From the NCBI GenBank assembly GCA_030737835.1, contig CM060847.1, positions 17,088,656 to 17,152,655 of the forward strand: a stretch of DNA of 64,000 bases, read 5' to 3'. This DNA is from Acorus gramineus. Lineage: Eukaryota; Streptophyta; Magnoliopsida; Acorales; Acoraceae. Made by a program: the position numbers and the translations under genes. The notes beneath the pieces were generated by a model. That model made no database searches, was not told the DNA's origin, and saw only the letters and a list, made by a program, of their open reading frames with translations. Positions within the stretch are counted from its first letter, which is position 1; the number at the start of each line of letters is the position of its first letter. Of this stretch, positions 46,061-57,900 are shown piece after piece.

Positions 46061-47216
46061 TTTTTTATATTTTTTATAAATATATCTATGCAATTAATTT
46101 TAAACTATATATTTTATTTTTTAATAAAAACATAAACTTCATTAAACATGATGTATTTTATTAAAAAAAATGAATAATATGTGTTACACTGAAATTGAAA
46201 AAAAATAGGACGTAAAATTGCTTTCAAAGCTAAGAATATCCCAACAAAAAGACCACCACCACATTAGATTCCAACATCACAATTCACCAGCACCACAAAA
46301 GCCCAATCACCCTCTCATTCAAAACCCATCACAAAATCACCAAAAAGAAAGCCAAACCAAAGAAACCCAGATGGACATCTCATACTAACAGATACAAAAG
46401 AAGGGTAAAAGAAGAGTTGTGTCCTGTTGTTGAGAACATCCACCGCCGCATCACGGATGCCTGGCAACCGTTTGATGCAATTGTGTCTTCTTTTACCCCT
46501 CTTTTATATATGTCATGAGATATCCTTCTCGATTTCTTTGGTTTGGCTTCCTTTTAACATTGTGTTATGGGTTTTGAATGAGAGAGTGATTGGGTTCTTC
46601 TGCTGATTGTGAATTGTGATGATGGATTTTGATGTGGTTGGTTTGTGTTTGTACTTTGTACTATAAAAATGTTTATTTTTTCATACTCTGTTTATATTAT
46701 TACGGTCTGAAAACATTGATTGTGATTTTGAATTATTAAAGCTCATGGAAACTCTCCTATTTGGCTTCCTTGGTTTTTGATTGCTTTAGGTAACGTTTGG
46801 ATGCACAAGTAATCACGTTTAAAAAAACAAAAAATGAATTTTTGGCTGTTTATCTTAACCCGATTTAGTTAAATTACTATTTTATCCCTGATATCACTCT
46901 ATATTGATGGTCACTACTTCAACTATACAACACATCTCTATGGACGCATTATACACCCCTGAAAGTTAATTAATTTGTTAAAATATCTGTGAAAAGGAAA
47001 AAACGAATAAGAAAAAAATAAAAATTATTTACACGAGTGTTGCACGACATATTCCTAAACAAAAAAACATTTTCAGAATCACTTATCAATAAATATTATA
47101 AATAAGTGGTATAGTAAAAGTTTATCACTTTAATAAAAAGTGTTTACTTGAGTTGAGGTAAACTTTTTATATATAATTGCTATGATATAATTATATTTTT
47201 AGATTATGAATGTTGA
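46061..47216. other. intergenic filler between duplicated blocks
   Basis: AT-rich. 46870-47216 is a diverged copy of 43190-44330 without the hAT-like element (ACACATCTCTATGGACGC... compare ACACATCTCTATCCATG...). It thus shows the empty site and leads into the CACTA insertion point. Confidence 0.55.
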
Positions 47217-48300
47217 CACTACAAGAAATCAGGGTTTTAGCGACGCTTATTACCGACGGCCGTAAGAAAACCGTCGCTAATATGAATGCAGAAGATGGAT
47301 TCTGTATCTACGCGGAGCATTACCGACGGCCAAAGAGTGGCCGTCACTAAATCCCTCTTAGAATAACCACGCACTGCAGGAATCCGGTATTAGCGATGGT
47401 CAACAACGTCGCTAATACAGTTTTAGTGACGGCCAAGCTCTGGCTGTCGCTGATAATGTGGTTTAACAAACCACTTACCACGAATTTTTTTTTTTTTACA
47501 CAAACCTAAGCCGAAAGCCGACTCTCACTTTTCGCCCCGACCCCTACCTCGCCGGATCTGCCGCCGCCTCGCCCCGATTGGCCGCCGCCTCGCCCCGATC
47601 CACCGCCTCATCCGATCCGCCACCGCCTCGCCCGCCTCTGCCTCCGCCTCGTCCGATCCGCCTCTGTCGCCGCCTCATCCGATCCGCCTCTGCCGCCGCC
47701 TCATCCGATCCGCCACCTCCTCGCCGCCTCGTCCGATCCGCCACTGCCTCTGCCCGATCTGCATCTGCCGCCTCGGCCGATCCGCCATTGCCTCGCTCGG
47801 ATCCGCATCCGCCTCGGCCCGATCTGCCGCTACCTCTCCGCGATCCACCTCTGCCTCAGCCCGATCCGCCGCTGCCTCTCCGCGATCCACCTCCGCCTTG
47901 GCCTGATCCGCCGCTGCCTCTCCGCCATCCACCTCTGCCTCTCCGCCATCCACCTCTGCCTTGCCAGGTTAGGGATTACTATCTGATGAAATTTATTGGA
48001 GAAAGTCATGATTTGTCTAAGTCCGATTGCGGCGTATTTCATGTTCTATGTAATTTGGGAGGTTGTATTAATTGTTTATTCACATTGATTTGGATACTTG
48101 AATCAAATTAAGAACCAGTCCAAATTATCAGCAACTCATGTGAAAACAAGTCCTTTTTTATTTATTGCTAACAGAAAAAGAAATATATTTGTGTGCTTCT
48201 CTTAATTTTTAAAAAATTTATAATTTTCTCTATCAATGGAATTATATAAATATCATTGAGCTATCATGTTATAACTTATATAACATGTATATATAGAGAG
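47217..48300 (+). mobile_element. CACTA transposon, left part only (copy made by tandem duplication)
   Basis: It starts CACTACAAGAAATCAGGG directly after TGA. It carries subterminal GCGACGG/CCGTCGC repeats, then a GC-rich array, and breaks off at 48300, where the duplicated hAT-like sequence begins. No right end belongs to it. It retains about 50 bp (near 47369-47420) that the complete copy lacks. Confidence 0.88.
47540..47967. repeat. GC-rich GATCCGCC(N)CTGCC array in CACTA copy 1
   Basis: Irregular repeats of GATCCGCCNCTGCCTC/CTCCGC run from about 47540 to 47965. The block is almost free of stop codons, so it is open in several frames on both strands. The Pro/Leu/Arg-rich frames are probably fortuitous. 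It ends at a CCAG|GTTAGG donor-like site. Confidence 0.8.
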
Positions 48301-50033
48301 GCGGCGGGGTCCGGGTCGGGTCAAGGTGGACTCGGACCCGACCCGTGATAAGACCCGGCGGGTCTGGGAAAATGTGGACCCGGACCCGGACCCGTCGGAC
48401 CCGACCCGGTGGTTGGGTAAAAAAAAAAAGAAAAGAGAGGAGCTCATGTATTTGTTTGCCTTATCATTGTATTTGAAATTTTTTGTAATAAAACATTATT
48501 GTTAATGAGACTATGTTTGAATATAATTTTATACAATTCAAAAGAAGTAAATAAATTATTAAACAACATCCAAAACAATAATCACTAACATAAAAAACAT
48601 ATTAACTTAAATAATAAACATAACTAACCTAAACAACATTCAAAACAATATTAACCTAAACAACATTCAAAACAATAAACACTAACATATTAACCTAAAT
48701 AATAAACATAAATCATGCAACAAACAAATTCAAAAGCTAATAAGTTAATTGTCCAAAACAAACCGATTTATAGGCTTGTTATGATTATGATTTATGAACT
48801 TGTAGATACAAAAATAAGTTAAGTAAGAAATAAAATTATGTATCAACTAATACTAATGGTCTTATAATATATGAGCATATTTTAATAAAACAATCGGGTC
48901 TCGGGTCCAACGGGTCGGGGCGGGGTGGACCCGGACCCGACCCGTTTGTTTGTTCGGGTCCACCGGGTCGGGTCCAACTCGGGTCGGGTTCAAATCGGGT
49001 CGGGTATATTACACGTGTAATCGGGTCCGGGTCGGATCGGACCGACCCGACCCGTTGACAGGCCCACTTGGTAACACATCTCTATCCATGTCAGCCGGGC
49101 CACCTACGCTTTATACAGCCCTCTGAAAGGTAATTAATTTGTTAAAATATCCATGAAACGATACAAACGGGTTAAGAAAATAAAGAAAAAAATTATTTAC
49201 ACAGGTTTAGGCGATGTGTAAAAAAAAAAAAAAATTCACATTCACTTATAACTCATCAATAAATATTATAAATAAGTGGTATAGTAAAATTTATCATTTG
49301 AATAAAAAAAATGCTTACTTGAGCTTATGTAAACCTTTTATGTCTAATTGCTATGATATAATTAAAATTTTAAATTAATAATGTTTATTTGGTGTCCCCC
49401 AATGTCTCAAAACCTATTGTACAGCCAACAACACATAATAGAGTTATCAAGCAAAAATAAAATAAAATAAAACAAACATAATAGAATAGTGAATTCTACT
49501 CTGAAAGATGGGATAAATTAAAAGAACAATTTTCTTTCATGATCAAGAGTGACATACTAGTTGCGTGATAGTGCTTACACAGCACATGCAACAGTGATAT
49601 ATCATATGAATAACAAATCATTCAATACTTGGCATTAAAAAAAATAAAAACATAATAGAATAGTGAATTCTACTCTGAAAGAATTCAGATGGAATCAATT
49701 TTCTTCATGATCATGAGTGACATACTAGTCGCATGATAGTGCTCACACAGCACATGCAAGAGTGATATATCATATGAATAACAACTCATTCAATACTTGG
49801 GAATTTGGGATGCATGGTTTTGCTATGCAAGATGACATAGGAAAAGTATGTGTAGGAACAAGGTTTTCATGCTAGTGGACACCTGCTAGGCAGGTGTGCC
49901 ATTTTTTTCTTATAAAAAAAACAAAAACTTTCACATTGAACTGAATAAAAAAAAAAGTGCTTACTTGAGTTGAGGTAAACTTTTTATATATAATTGCTAT
50001 GATATAATTATATTTTTAGATTATGAATGTTGA

Positions 50034-52255
50034 CACTACAAGAAATCAGGGTTTTAGCGACGCTTATTACCGACGGCCGTAAGAAAACCGTCGCTAATAT
50101 GAATGCAAAAGACGGATTGTGTATCTACGCGGAGCATTACCGACGGCCAAATAGTGGCCGTCGGTAAATCCCTCTTAGAATAAAGTTTTAGCGACGGCCA
50201 GACGCTGGCCGTCGCTGATAGTGTGGTTTAACAAACCACTTACCACGAATTTTTTTTTTTTTTTACACAAACCTAAGCCGAAAGCCGACTCTCACTTTTC
50301 GCCCCGACCCCTACCTCGCCGGATCTGCCGCCGCCTCGCCCCGATTGGCCGCCGCCTCGCCCCGATCCACCGCCTCATCCGATCCGCCACCGCCTCGCCC
50401 CCCTCTGCCTCCGCCTCGTCCGATCCGCCTCTGCCTCCGCCTCTGCCTCCGCCTCGTCCGATCCGCCTCTGCCGCCGCCTCGTCCGATCCGCCACTGCCT
50501 CTGCCCGATCTGCATCTGCCGCCTCGGCCGATCCGCCATTGCCTCGCTCGGATCCGCATCCGCCTCGGCCCGATCTGCCGCTGCCTCTCCGCGATCCACC
50601 TCTGCCTCAGCCCGATCCGCCGCTGCCTCTCCGCGATCCACCTCCGCCTTGGCCTGATCCGCCGCTGCCTCTCCGCCATCCACCTCTGCCTTGCCAGGTT
50701 AGGGATTACTATCTGATGAAATTTATTGGAGAAAGTCATGATTTGTCTAAGTCCGATTGCGGCGTATTTCATGTTCTATGTAATTTGGGAGGTTGTATTA
50801 ATTGTTTATTCACATTGATTTGGATACTTGAATCAAATTAAGAACCAGTCCAAATTATCAGCAACTCATGTGAAAACAAGTCCTTTTTATTTATTGCTAA
50901 CAGAAAAGAAATATATTTGTGTGCTTCTCTTAATTTTTGAAAAATTTATAATTTTCTCTATCAATGGAATTATATAAATATCATTGAGCTATCATGTTAT
51001 AACTTATATAACATGTATATATAGAGAGAGTTTAGCGCTTTATCTATTTTTGTGATGTAACTACATTGTCAATTTGTCGTCTTCTCCATCATGAACATGT
51101 GAATATGGAGTATATTCAGTTATTATGTAGTGCTCCTTGAAACAAATGTTTGACAGTCATATTTGTGTAATTGCTACCTATATATACTATTTTGTTTTAA
51201 TGATAGATCCATCTTACTTTCTGTGACCATATTCAATTGTTAGGCATTTTGTTGGCTTGAAAATGTGTTTCTGAGGATTCTTGCTTGTTGTATTTGTTCA
51301 GGAGGAAGTTTCAAACAGTGAAGGCATCGACACGGGTTGATAAATACTCTAAAAGTGACATTCAAGTGATATTGACTTTAGACTGGTGAGGGAATCCACA
51401 TTCTTTATTATATAGCTGCCCTATGTTGCCTTCAATATACTTGTGCTTATTTTCTTTGAATCAATTATATTTTTATGTATGACTGACATTGTTGAAGCTA
51501 AATGCTCATATTTCAACCATTTGGAATTTATCTCATATTCTATTAGTAAAATATGGTGATTGTGATATAAAAGGAACTTATAAAAAGTACAAAAATGTAG
51601 AGTCATAGTTTTTTATTTATAATCCATAGTTTTATATTGGAGTGACTTTTTTGATGCTTGAAATGGGAGGATACAAACCAATGCAATGTTCTTGCTTACA
51701 CAAAAAATGAAGAAATGGACAAAAAGAGTATATGTAAAATTGATTATTTTTAATTAGGGTTTATTAGATCTAGCTGATGTTTGTCTATAACTTTGAATAA
51801 TATATTATGTGCATAGAGTTATGTTAATGTAACTTTTATTTGCTAACATCTGCCCCCTGCTATGTTCTATAAAAAATATGTGTTTTATTTGAATTAGTTG
51901 GTTTGGTATTTTACTTTATTTCAATGGATATAAGTTGGATTCAAAAGCCAAGAAACCTTTTAATATCTCAGCCTTTTATTACATGTTTTAAGAGAATTCC
52001 AAAATATAGAGTCATCCATGGAGTTGTTGAATTCACATTACGTGTCACTTTTAAAATTTTTTTTATCTTGTATTAATACTAAGCTGATCAAACCAAACAA
52101 TACACAACAAACCTTTATTTGGTGTAATATCCCAGCCTTCACATGTCCAACGATAGCTATTGATAAAAAAAAACAAGAAGAAGATTAAATCTCATCTATA
52201 GATATAGGTAGGTTTTTTGCTTTGGCCGTCGCTAAAACCCCGATTTCTTGTAGTG
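50034..52255 (+). mobile_element. CACTA (En/Spm) transposon, complete ends, non-autonomous
   Basis: A 2,222-bp element with TIRs CACTACAAGAAATCAGGG (left) and CACTACAAGAAATCGGGG (right end read inwards at 52255), sharing TTTTAGCGACG beyond. The 3-bp target duplication is TGA (50031-50033 and 52256-52258). Subterminal GCGACGGCC/ACCGACGGCC motifs occur in both orientations, as expected for CACTA transposase binding sites. It contains a GC-rich array (50320-50695) and an exon-like stretch (51302-51385), but no TnpA/TnpD-like transposase. Confidence 0.92.
50300..50697. repeat. GC-rich array in CACTA copy 2
   Basis: Same GATCCGCC/CTGCC array as at 47540-47967 with a different number of units. It gives a 206-codon open frame on the + strand (50221-50841) that runs through into sequence shared with copy 1 (ending DCGVFHVLCNLGG). 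It has no recognisable domain. Confidence 0.8.
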
Positions 52256-54690
52256 TGATTTGGTGTCCCCCAATGCCTTAATTATATTTTTAGATTATGA
52301 ATGTTGATTTGGTGTCCCCCAATGCCTCAAAACCTATTGTATAGCAAACAACACATAATAGAATTACCAAGAAAAAAAAATATGATAGAATAGCGCATTC
52401 TACTTTGAAGGATGGAATAAATTAAAAGAACAATTTTCTTCATGACAGATTCATGATCTTTTGAGTGACATACTAATTGCATGATAGTGCTCATACAGCA
52501 CATGCAAGAGTGATATATCAAATGCATAACAAATAATTCAATACTTGGGATGCATGGTTTTGCTATGCAAGTGACACAGGAGAGGTCCATATAATGCTCA
52601 TATAGGACTGAGGTTTACAATGCTAGTGGACATCTCACTTGTTAAGCATGTGAGACATTTTTACAAGAAAAAAATATTTCACATTGAACTGAATCAACTA
52701 AATAACCCATAAATAATCATCATATGAATCAAATTGAATAACTCATTAATAAAATTAAATAATGTGATATCGAAATGGTCTTTTTTGTAACATTAAACTA
52801 AAATCAACAAATTTTGTACTAAGTCGAACTAAAATCAATGAATCAATTCATTTAACTAAAGGAGGCGCATGAGATTTTCTGACAACTAATTAAGCATGAT
52901 GGACCTAATCTTAATTGAATCCGAACCCCTTGCAATGAACCTTGTACTTGTTCTTCCCATATGGAAACTTCTATGCTGAAAAAATGTGTAAGGGTCAGTT
53001 AATCATATAATTAAAATGACTTATTTGCGATGGCAGTTTGATAGACCTACACAACAAAATTTGAGCACTTTCACACACAACAATATGAGAAGAAAAACAC
53101 ATGAACCCGAAGTGTTTATGTTTGGAGTTTGATATAACACATTTCAATTATTATATTTTAAAAAAAAAAACACATGAACACTGAAAAGCGGAAAGCAAAA
53201 ATTATAACTGTTAGTTGTTAGATACTATAACTATTTGGGTTTGAGCCATGTAATTTTTTTGGTTGTTAAATACTATGTATTTCTTATGTGTAGGTTATAT
53301 TTTGTTAATTGTGGAATCCGTTACAGGGGATTAAAGGTGATGGACAAGGAAAATGGAACACCACATAATTATAGAACTAGAAAGAAATGAACTTCAAAAA
53401 ACAGAATGAGAAAGGGAAATGCAGACAATGGAGATGATACAGATCAAAATCATATTTAAAGTTGTCAAATACTAATAACAAAAGAATAATGTTAGCAACA
53501 ATACACGTAGTGGTGGAACAAGGAATTTCTCTAAGGGAGGGGGGGGGGTGGGGGGACAGAGAAATTCATAAAAATCTATCATACTACTTAGGAAAATTGT
53601 ATTTGGAATCATTCATTTATTGTTCATTCCTAGATATATTAATTCAAATTTTCAATTCCACAAAATCTGCCTGGATTATTTAGAAAGAAGAATTCTTATT
53701 CTCAACTAGAATTACCAAACCGACTCTTAATAGTATACATGAGATGCATAATAAGGGTTGATATATAAAATAGAGGGAATAAATAATAATGTATGAGTAA
53801 ATAACTTACATATAGTGTATAATCGTGTGTAAAAAATATTTCATGAGATAACTGATAAAAAAAGAGATGAAAGAACTTAGAAAAAATATAATAACTACTT
53901 AAAGGTATTTTGATATACTAAAATGTTTGAGAGACCTATACAAAATAAAAAGTTTTTCAAAAAAAATATTTGAGTTTATTTTCCCAAGAATTTTTATTAT
54001 AATTCAATAAATATATCCATATTAAACTTAGATTATCAACTGTTCTTGTTTGTTTACCATAAAAAAAAGTGTTGATATACAATATTTTTATTTCAGCCCC
54101 ACTTCGAGTCATGCGTCGATAGAAAATTATCAAAGCATATACTCACTCTAGCGAGGTAGATGCTTCAATAACTTTTTTTCACATTTTCTATAAATGCATT
54201 CATGCAATTCATTAGAGTACATATTTCATTTTTTTTATAAAAACATGTACCTAGGACTAATTTTAAAAAATTTAAAACACTTATAAAGTGGATTTAGGAT
54301 TGGAAAAAAAAAAACTATAACATTATCACAAGAAAAACAAGAAAAAAAAGGAGGGGCTTGAGCCCCCCTTGTCCCTACATAGCTCCCTTAAATACACGGA
54401 CAATTTCACATGTAGTCCACGCGTGTTTTAATTTATTTAAAATAATAAACATCAATAAATTTTCAAAATATAAATATCTTGCATGAAAGCATTGAATGCA
54501 AAACATGAAAAATTGAGATACATATTCTTATACAAAGAGATGTAGGATAACCTTTTGAGGTAGGACAGTCCTCGGATTGTCATAATGCTCATATATCATC
54601 AATCAGAGTGTTTTACACACAGTTTTTCAGTCTTAATTTTAATCATATATTTTTTGTTAGTGCTATATACTCAAATTAATAAATCATACA
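52256..54690. repeat. older duplicated segment R2, interrupted by a hAT-like element
   Basis: The counterpart of R1, with the same landmarks in the same order. Its first 50 bp are locally doubled (TTTGGTGTCCCCCAATGCC at about 52259 and 52308). The 53508-54390 insertion is absent from R1. Confidence 0.78.
53508..54390. mobile_element. hAT-like element in R2 (TAGTGG end)
   Basis: An 883-bp insertion with 8-bp direct repeats AATACACG (53500-53507 and 54391-54398). R1 lacks this segment at the corresponding place (after AATAATGTTA). The ends are weak inverted relatives (TAGTGGTGGAACAAGG; right end inwards includes TGTAGGGACAAGGGGGGC). AT-rich interior; no credible gene. Confidence 0.7.
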
Positions 54691-56011
54691 TTTTTTTAAT
54701 ATACAGTTGGGCTGTACTATCTTTTCTTTTACCTTGCTTACTGGGGGGTTGGGGAGGACGAGCTAGGACTGGCCCCACCCCAAGCCATGGGGTGTCAAAA
54801 AAAATTTTAATGGAAAAATGGGACAAATAGCTTGTGTGTAGTGAAATGGTGTATATATTATGTTCAGCCCCATAACCCATTTACAACCTTATTTGCACCT
54901 TGCATGGATTTTGATTTTTTTTTAAGTATATGTCCATATAATTAAGTACATTCTTCGTATAATTTGAATACATATATTTAATTATTTTATTGTAGTAAAA
55001 TGTATTTCAAGATAGCGAATTATATACTGCATTAGTGATGAAAATACTACATATGGGTTTGTAAAATGGATTTAATGTATCAAAGTCAATTGAAATTTTT
55101 GGGATTTGGAGTCAAGTGTCTTTCTCAAAATCTGTGCTTAAGGTATTCTTATATATCAAATATTTACTTCATATTTATTTTAAATTTTTTTCAAGCTTCA
55201 CATTTTTTAATTTTCTGTGATAAGAAATAATGAGATTTCAATGAAAAAAAATCTTATATAAAGTTTTCTAGATTTATCATATATTTATATCATTTTATAA
55301 GTATTTTTTCTTTCGTTCGCCTTCTTGGCCTCAGCCCTTATAGTCAATTTTTTTGGTCCCCGCTGCTTGAAGCAAGTATTGATACAGCATATTCACCCAA
55401 AAGGGAGCTGTCCAACACTAGGCCAACAACTGTGAGGACAATAAGATTAAGTATTTGGTGTCCACCAATATCTCAGATGACAATTCAATAAACAAATACA
55501 TGATAGATGCATTTTTTTTCGAACAATTAATACGAAAGATGAAACCGCTTAAAAGAATAGTTCATCTAAATCATGGAGAGTTCATGACGAGTGAGATAGT
55601 CATGATATTCTCACAAAACAAATGCATTCAAGAGATTAAGAATTTTCCAGAAAATCATTCATTATTTGTGATCGAGAATGATCAATGCTTGATTTCAGTA
55701 AATTTTAATGCCATTTCTGAGCACTCCAGCACCCTTTCAGTCGAGCGGCCATCCTGGCATGACTCATGTACTTATAGGGGGTAAATGATCCATTTAACAG
55801 ATTTATGTGGACATTATATAAGTGATTGGCTTTTACAGATTTTGTTAATAGGCTTTGGCAAATTTTTAAGATCGACTCTCATTGACTTTCTCATATTTTT
55901 TTACAGATTGTCACATACTTTTATAGATTTTCATAGATCGACTCTCATGAACTTTCATAGACTTTTGCACACTTTCACGTATGAATTTTTACTGATTATT
56001 GTAGACTTTTA
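54691..56011. other. intergenic, no recognised gene
   Basis: AT-rich sequence with short T/A-rich repeats (55870-55990 repeats ACTTTCATAGACTTTT-like words). The 109-codon open frame at 55455-55784 shows no motif that I recognise, no good start context and no splice partners, so it is left unannotated. Confidence 0.45.
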
Positions 56012-56561
56012 CCCCCTGTTTAGGGTGGAACATAAGCATGGAATAGAGAAGAATTCAAGAGAAGAGCAAAAAAAAAATTGTTTGTTTTGTTAGAATAAAC
56101 CTTGATAGCTATGTCTGGATAAGATAGGATAATGCCTGATAACTATTCTCGGAAAATGCTAGAATTGATTATTAGGGCTTATCTATACCAATGGATAAAA
56201 ATACCATTTTTTGTCATTTTAAAATTTTTATCTAATCTAACACTCTCTGCACACATTTCAAAAACTGTCACATTTATTATATCACACACACATCTCTCAT
56301 ACTTATTCCCGAACACAAATAATTTATGCAGGGGTATAATTGTCATTTAAATAGTCATAAACTCTTGTCCATCTCTTATCTACCACTTATCCTTATTTTA
56401 TCCAAAGTGAACCAAACAACAAAAAGATCAATTTTACGTTTCCTAATCAGAATAACGGAAAAGAGAACCAAACAAAAATTTACCTATTCAGTATGGATTG
56501 TTATCTATCCCAGTATAGTTATCAAGAGCGAATAACCCTATGTCACACCCCAAACAGGGGG
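56012..56561. mobile_element. PIF/Harbinger-like MITE
   Basis: A 550-bp element with ends CCCCCTGTTTAGGGTGG (left) and CCCCCTGTTTGGGGTGTG (right end read inwards), flanked by TTA on both sides (56009-56011 and 56562-56564). No coding capacity. Confidence 0.75.
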
Positions 56562-56699
56562 TTATAGACTTTTTTTTGGATTAAAAAAAATAAAAATAAT
56601 ATAAACACAAGTTTATTCAACGTAACCAACGTGAAAATCAGTATATAAAAATTTGTCATTCAAATAAATAACAAATAATTTAATCAAATACTTAAATTT

Positions 56700-57900
56700 A
56701 ACATGAATTCTTCGTGACCTCGGAAATCTCCTCTCGTTCCTTGACCACCACATCATAATTCTCCATGACCTCAGAAAGTTCCTCCACCATGACCTCTGCA
56801 TCGACTTCTATCTTCATGGCTTTTTTCTTTTGGGGCTTCTTTTTGGCTTAACTTTGATTGCAAAGCTTGCTCCACATGCTCTTGTCTCTCGTTCAGCCTT
56901 TGTTCATGAGCTTACAAGGAACCCATGAGTTCATCAATAGTCATGGTCTCCAAGCCTTTTGACTCTTCAATGGCCACAATGATATAATCATACTTCCGAC
57001 CATGAGATCGAAGTATCTTCTCCACCACACGAGCATCTTCAATTTTTTCGTTGTTTCATCAAAATTGATTCACAACTGACAAAACCCTTGTGAAGTAGTC
57101 AGAGACTACCTCATTATATTCTCTTTCATCTCCAGTTGTTTGAACTCCTTTCAAAGTGTTTGAAGCTACACTTTCTTCGTCTTCTACGCGCCTTTGTAGG
57201 AAGATTGGAGCATCTCCCATGCTTGTTTTGATGTAGTCGCATTGGCAATCTTCTCGAAAGAGAGGACTTATCTATTCCTTGATAGATGAAGTAAAGAGCT
57301 TTCTTGTCTTTTCTCTTCGATGCTCTAAGAACATTTCTTTGAGCATCAGTCAATGCGCCTTCTTGAGGCTCTTCATAGCCATTCTCTACAACGTCCCATA
57401 CATCTTGCGAGCCTAACAAGGCTTTCATTTTGAAACTCCAATTTTCATAATTTTCTTTTGTGAGTTGGGGAACGGTGAATTGCGTCATCCTTGTCAACAT
57501 CTCCTTTTGTGATTCTGATACCACTTTGTTGAAAAAATATGGAACTTTTTAGAAAGGGAAGACAAACTTGCCCTTTTGTTATTTTTTTTCAATCCATAAA
57601 CTTACTTCCTCTGCTTTGAATACAAAGCATACAACCCCATTTATAGATGGTTACATGACGATTTCATATCCCATAAGATTCTTGAATGACTCAATACATC
57701 AATGACATTTTAAACTCCACATGACATCTAGAACAACAGAAAGACACTTAAAAACATACCAACATTACTACTTTAGATTTACTCACTTAATAAATGCATA
57801 CAACATCTATAACATTTTGCAATGAACCTTGATTTTCCACATCCGATCAATTATGAATTTGACCATCTTTGACTTCACATTGCTATGTAGGATGCCATGC
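56700..57900 (-). mobile_element. Ty1/copia retrotransposon remnant: 5' LTR plus gag
   Basis: On the - strand, an LTR-like stretch containing TATAAATGG (near 57640) ends ...TTTTTTCAACA at 57527. A primer-binding-site-like TGGTATCAGAATC (57522-57510) follows, and then gag. The outer LTR boundary (about 57900) and any pol region are not visible. Confidence 0.7.
56740..57497 (-). pseudogene. copia gag (UBN2-type) pseudogene
   Basis: It begins at about 57497 (MLTRMTQFTVPQLTKENYEN) and continues WSFKMKALLGSQDVWDVVEN and ALTDAQRNVLRASKRKDKKA, the conserved NYxxWxxxMxxLLxSQDxWDxVE region of copia gag polyproteins. The frame is then lost near 57260. Gag-like text continues in other frames (IANATTSKQAWEMLQ region, then KQLEMKEN near 57110) down to about 56740. 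Frameshifts and stops make it non-coding. Confidence 0.78.

Larger units (their letters stand above)
43258..51030. repeat. tandem duplication of ~5 kb, second copy internally deleted
   Basis: Block A (43258-44890) reappears at 48306-49950 and block B (47130-48300) reappears at 49950-51030. Differences are limited to scattered substitutions and small indels. The segment between A and B in the first copy (44890-47130) is missing from the second. The first/second copy junction is at about 48300, where CACTA sequence runs abruptly into the hAT-like element. The deletion junction at about 49950 lies in a poly-A tract. Confidence 0.88.

Noticed and set aside
47578..48111. Pro-rich 177-codon protein (and the related frame 50221-50841)
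   Set aside because: Low-complexity CCG-rich array with few stops in any frame, inside a CACTA element; no domain and variable repeat number.
55455..55784. 109-codon open frame
   Set aside because: No recognisable motif, no splice partners, AT-rich intergenic context; could be real but not supportable.
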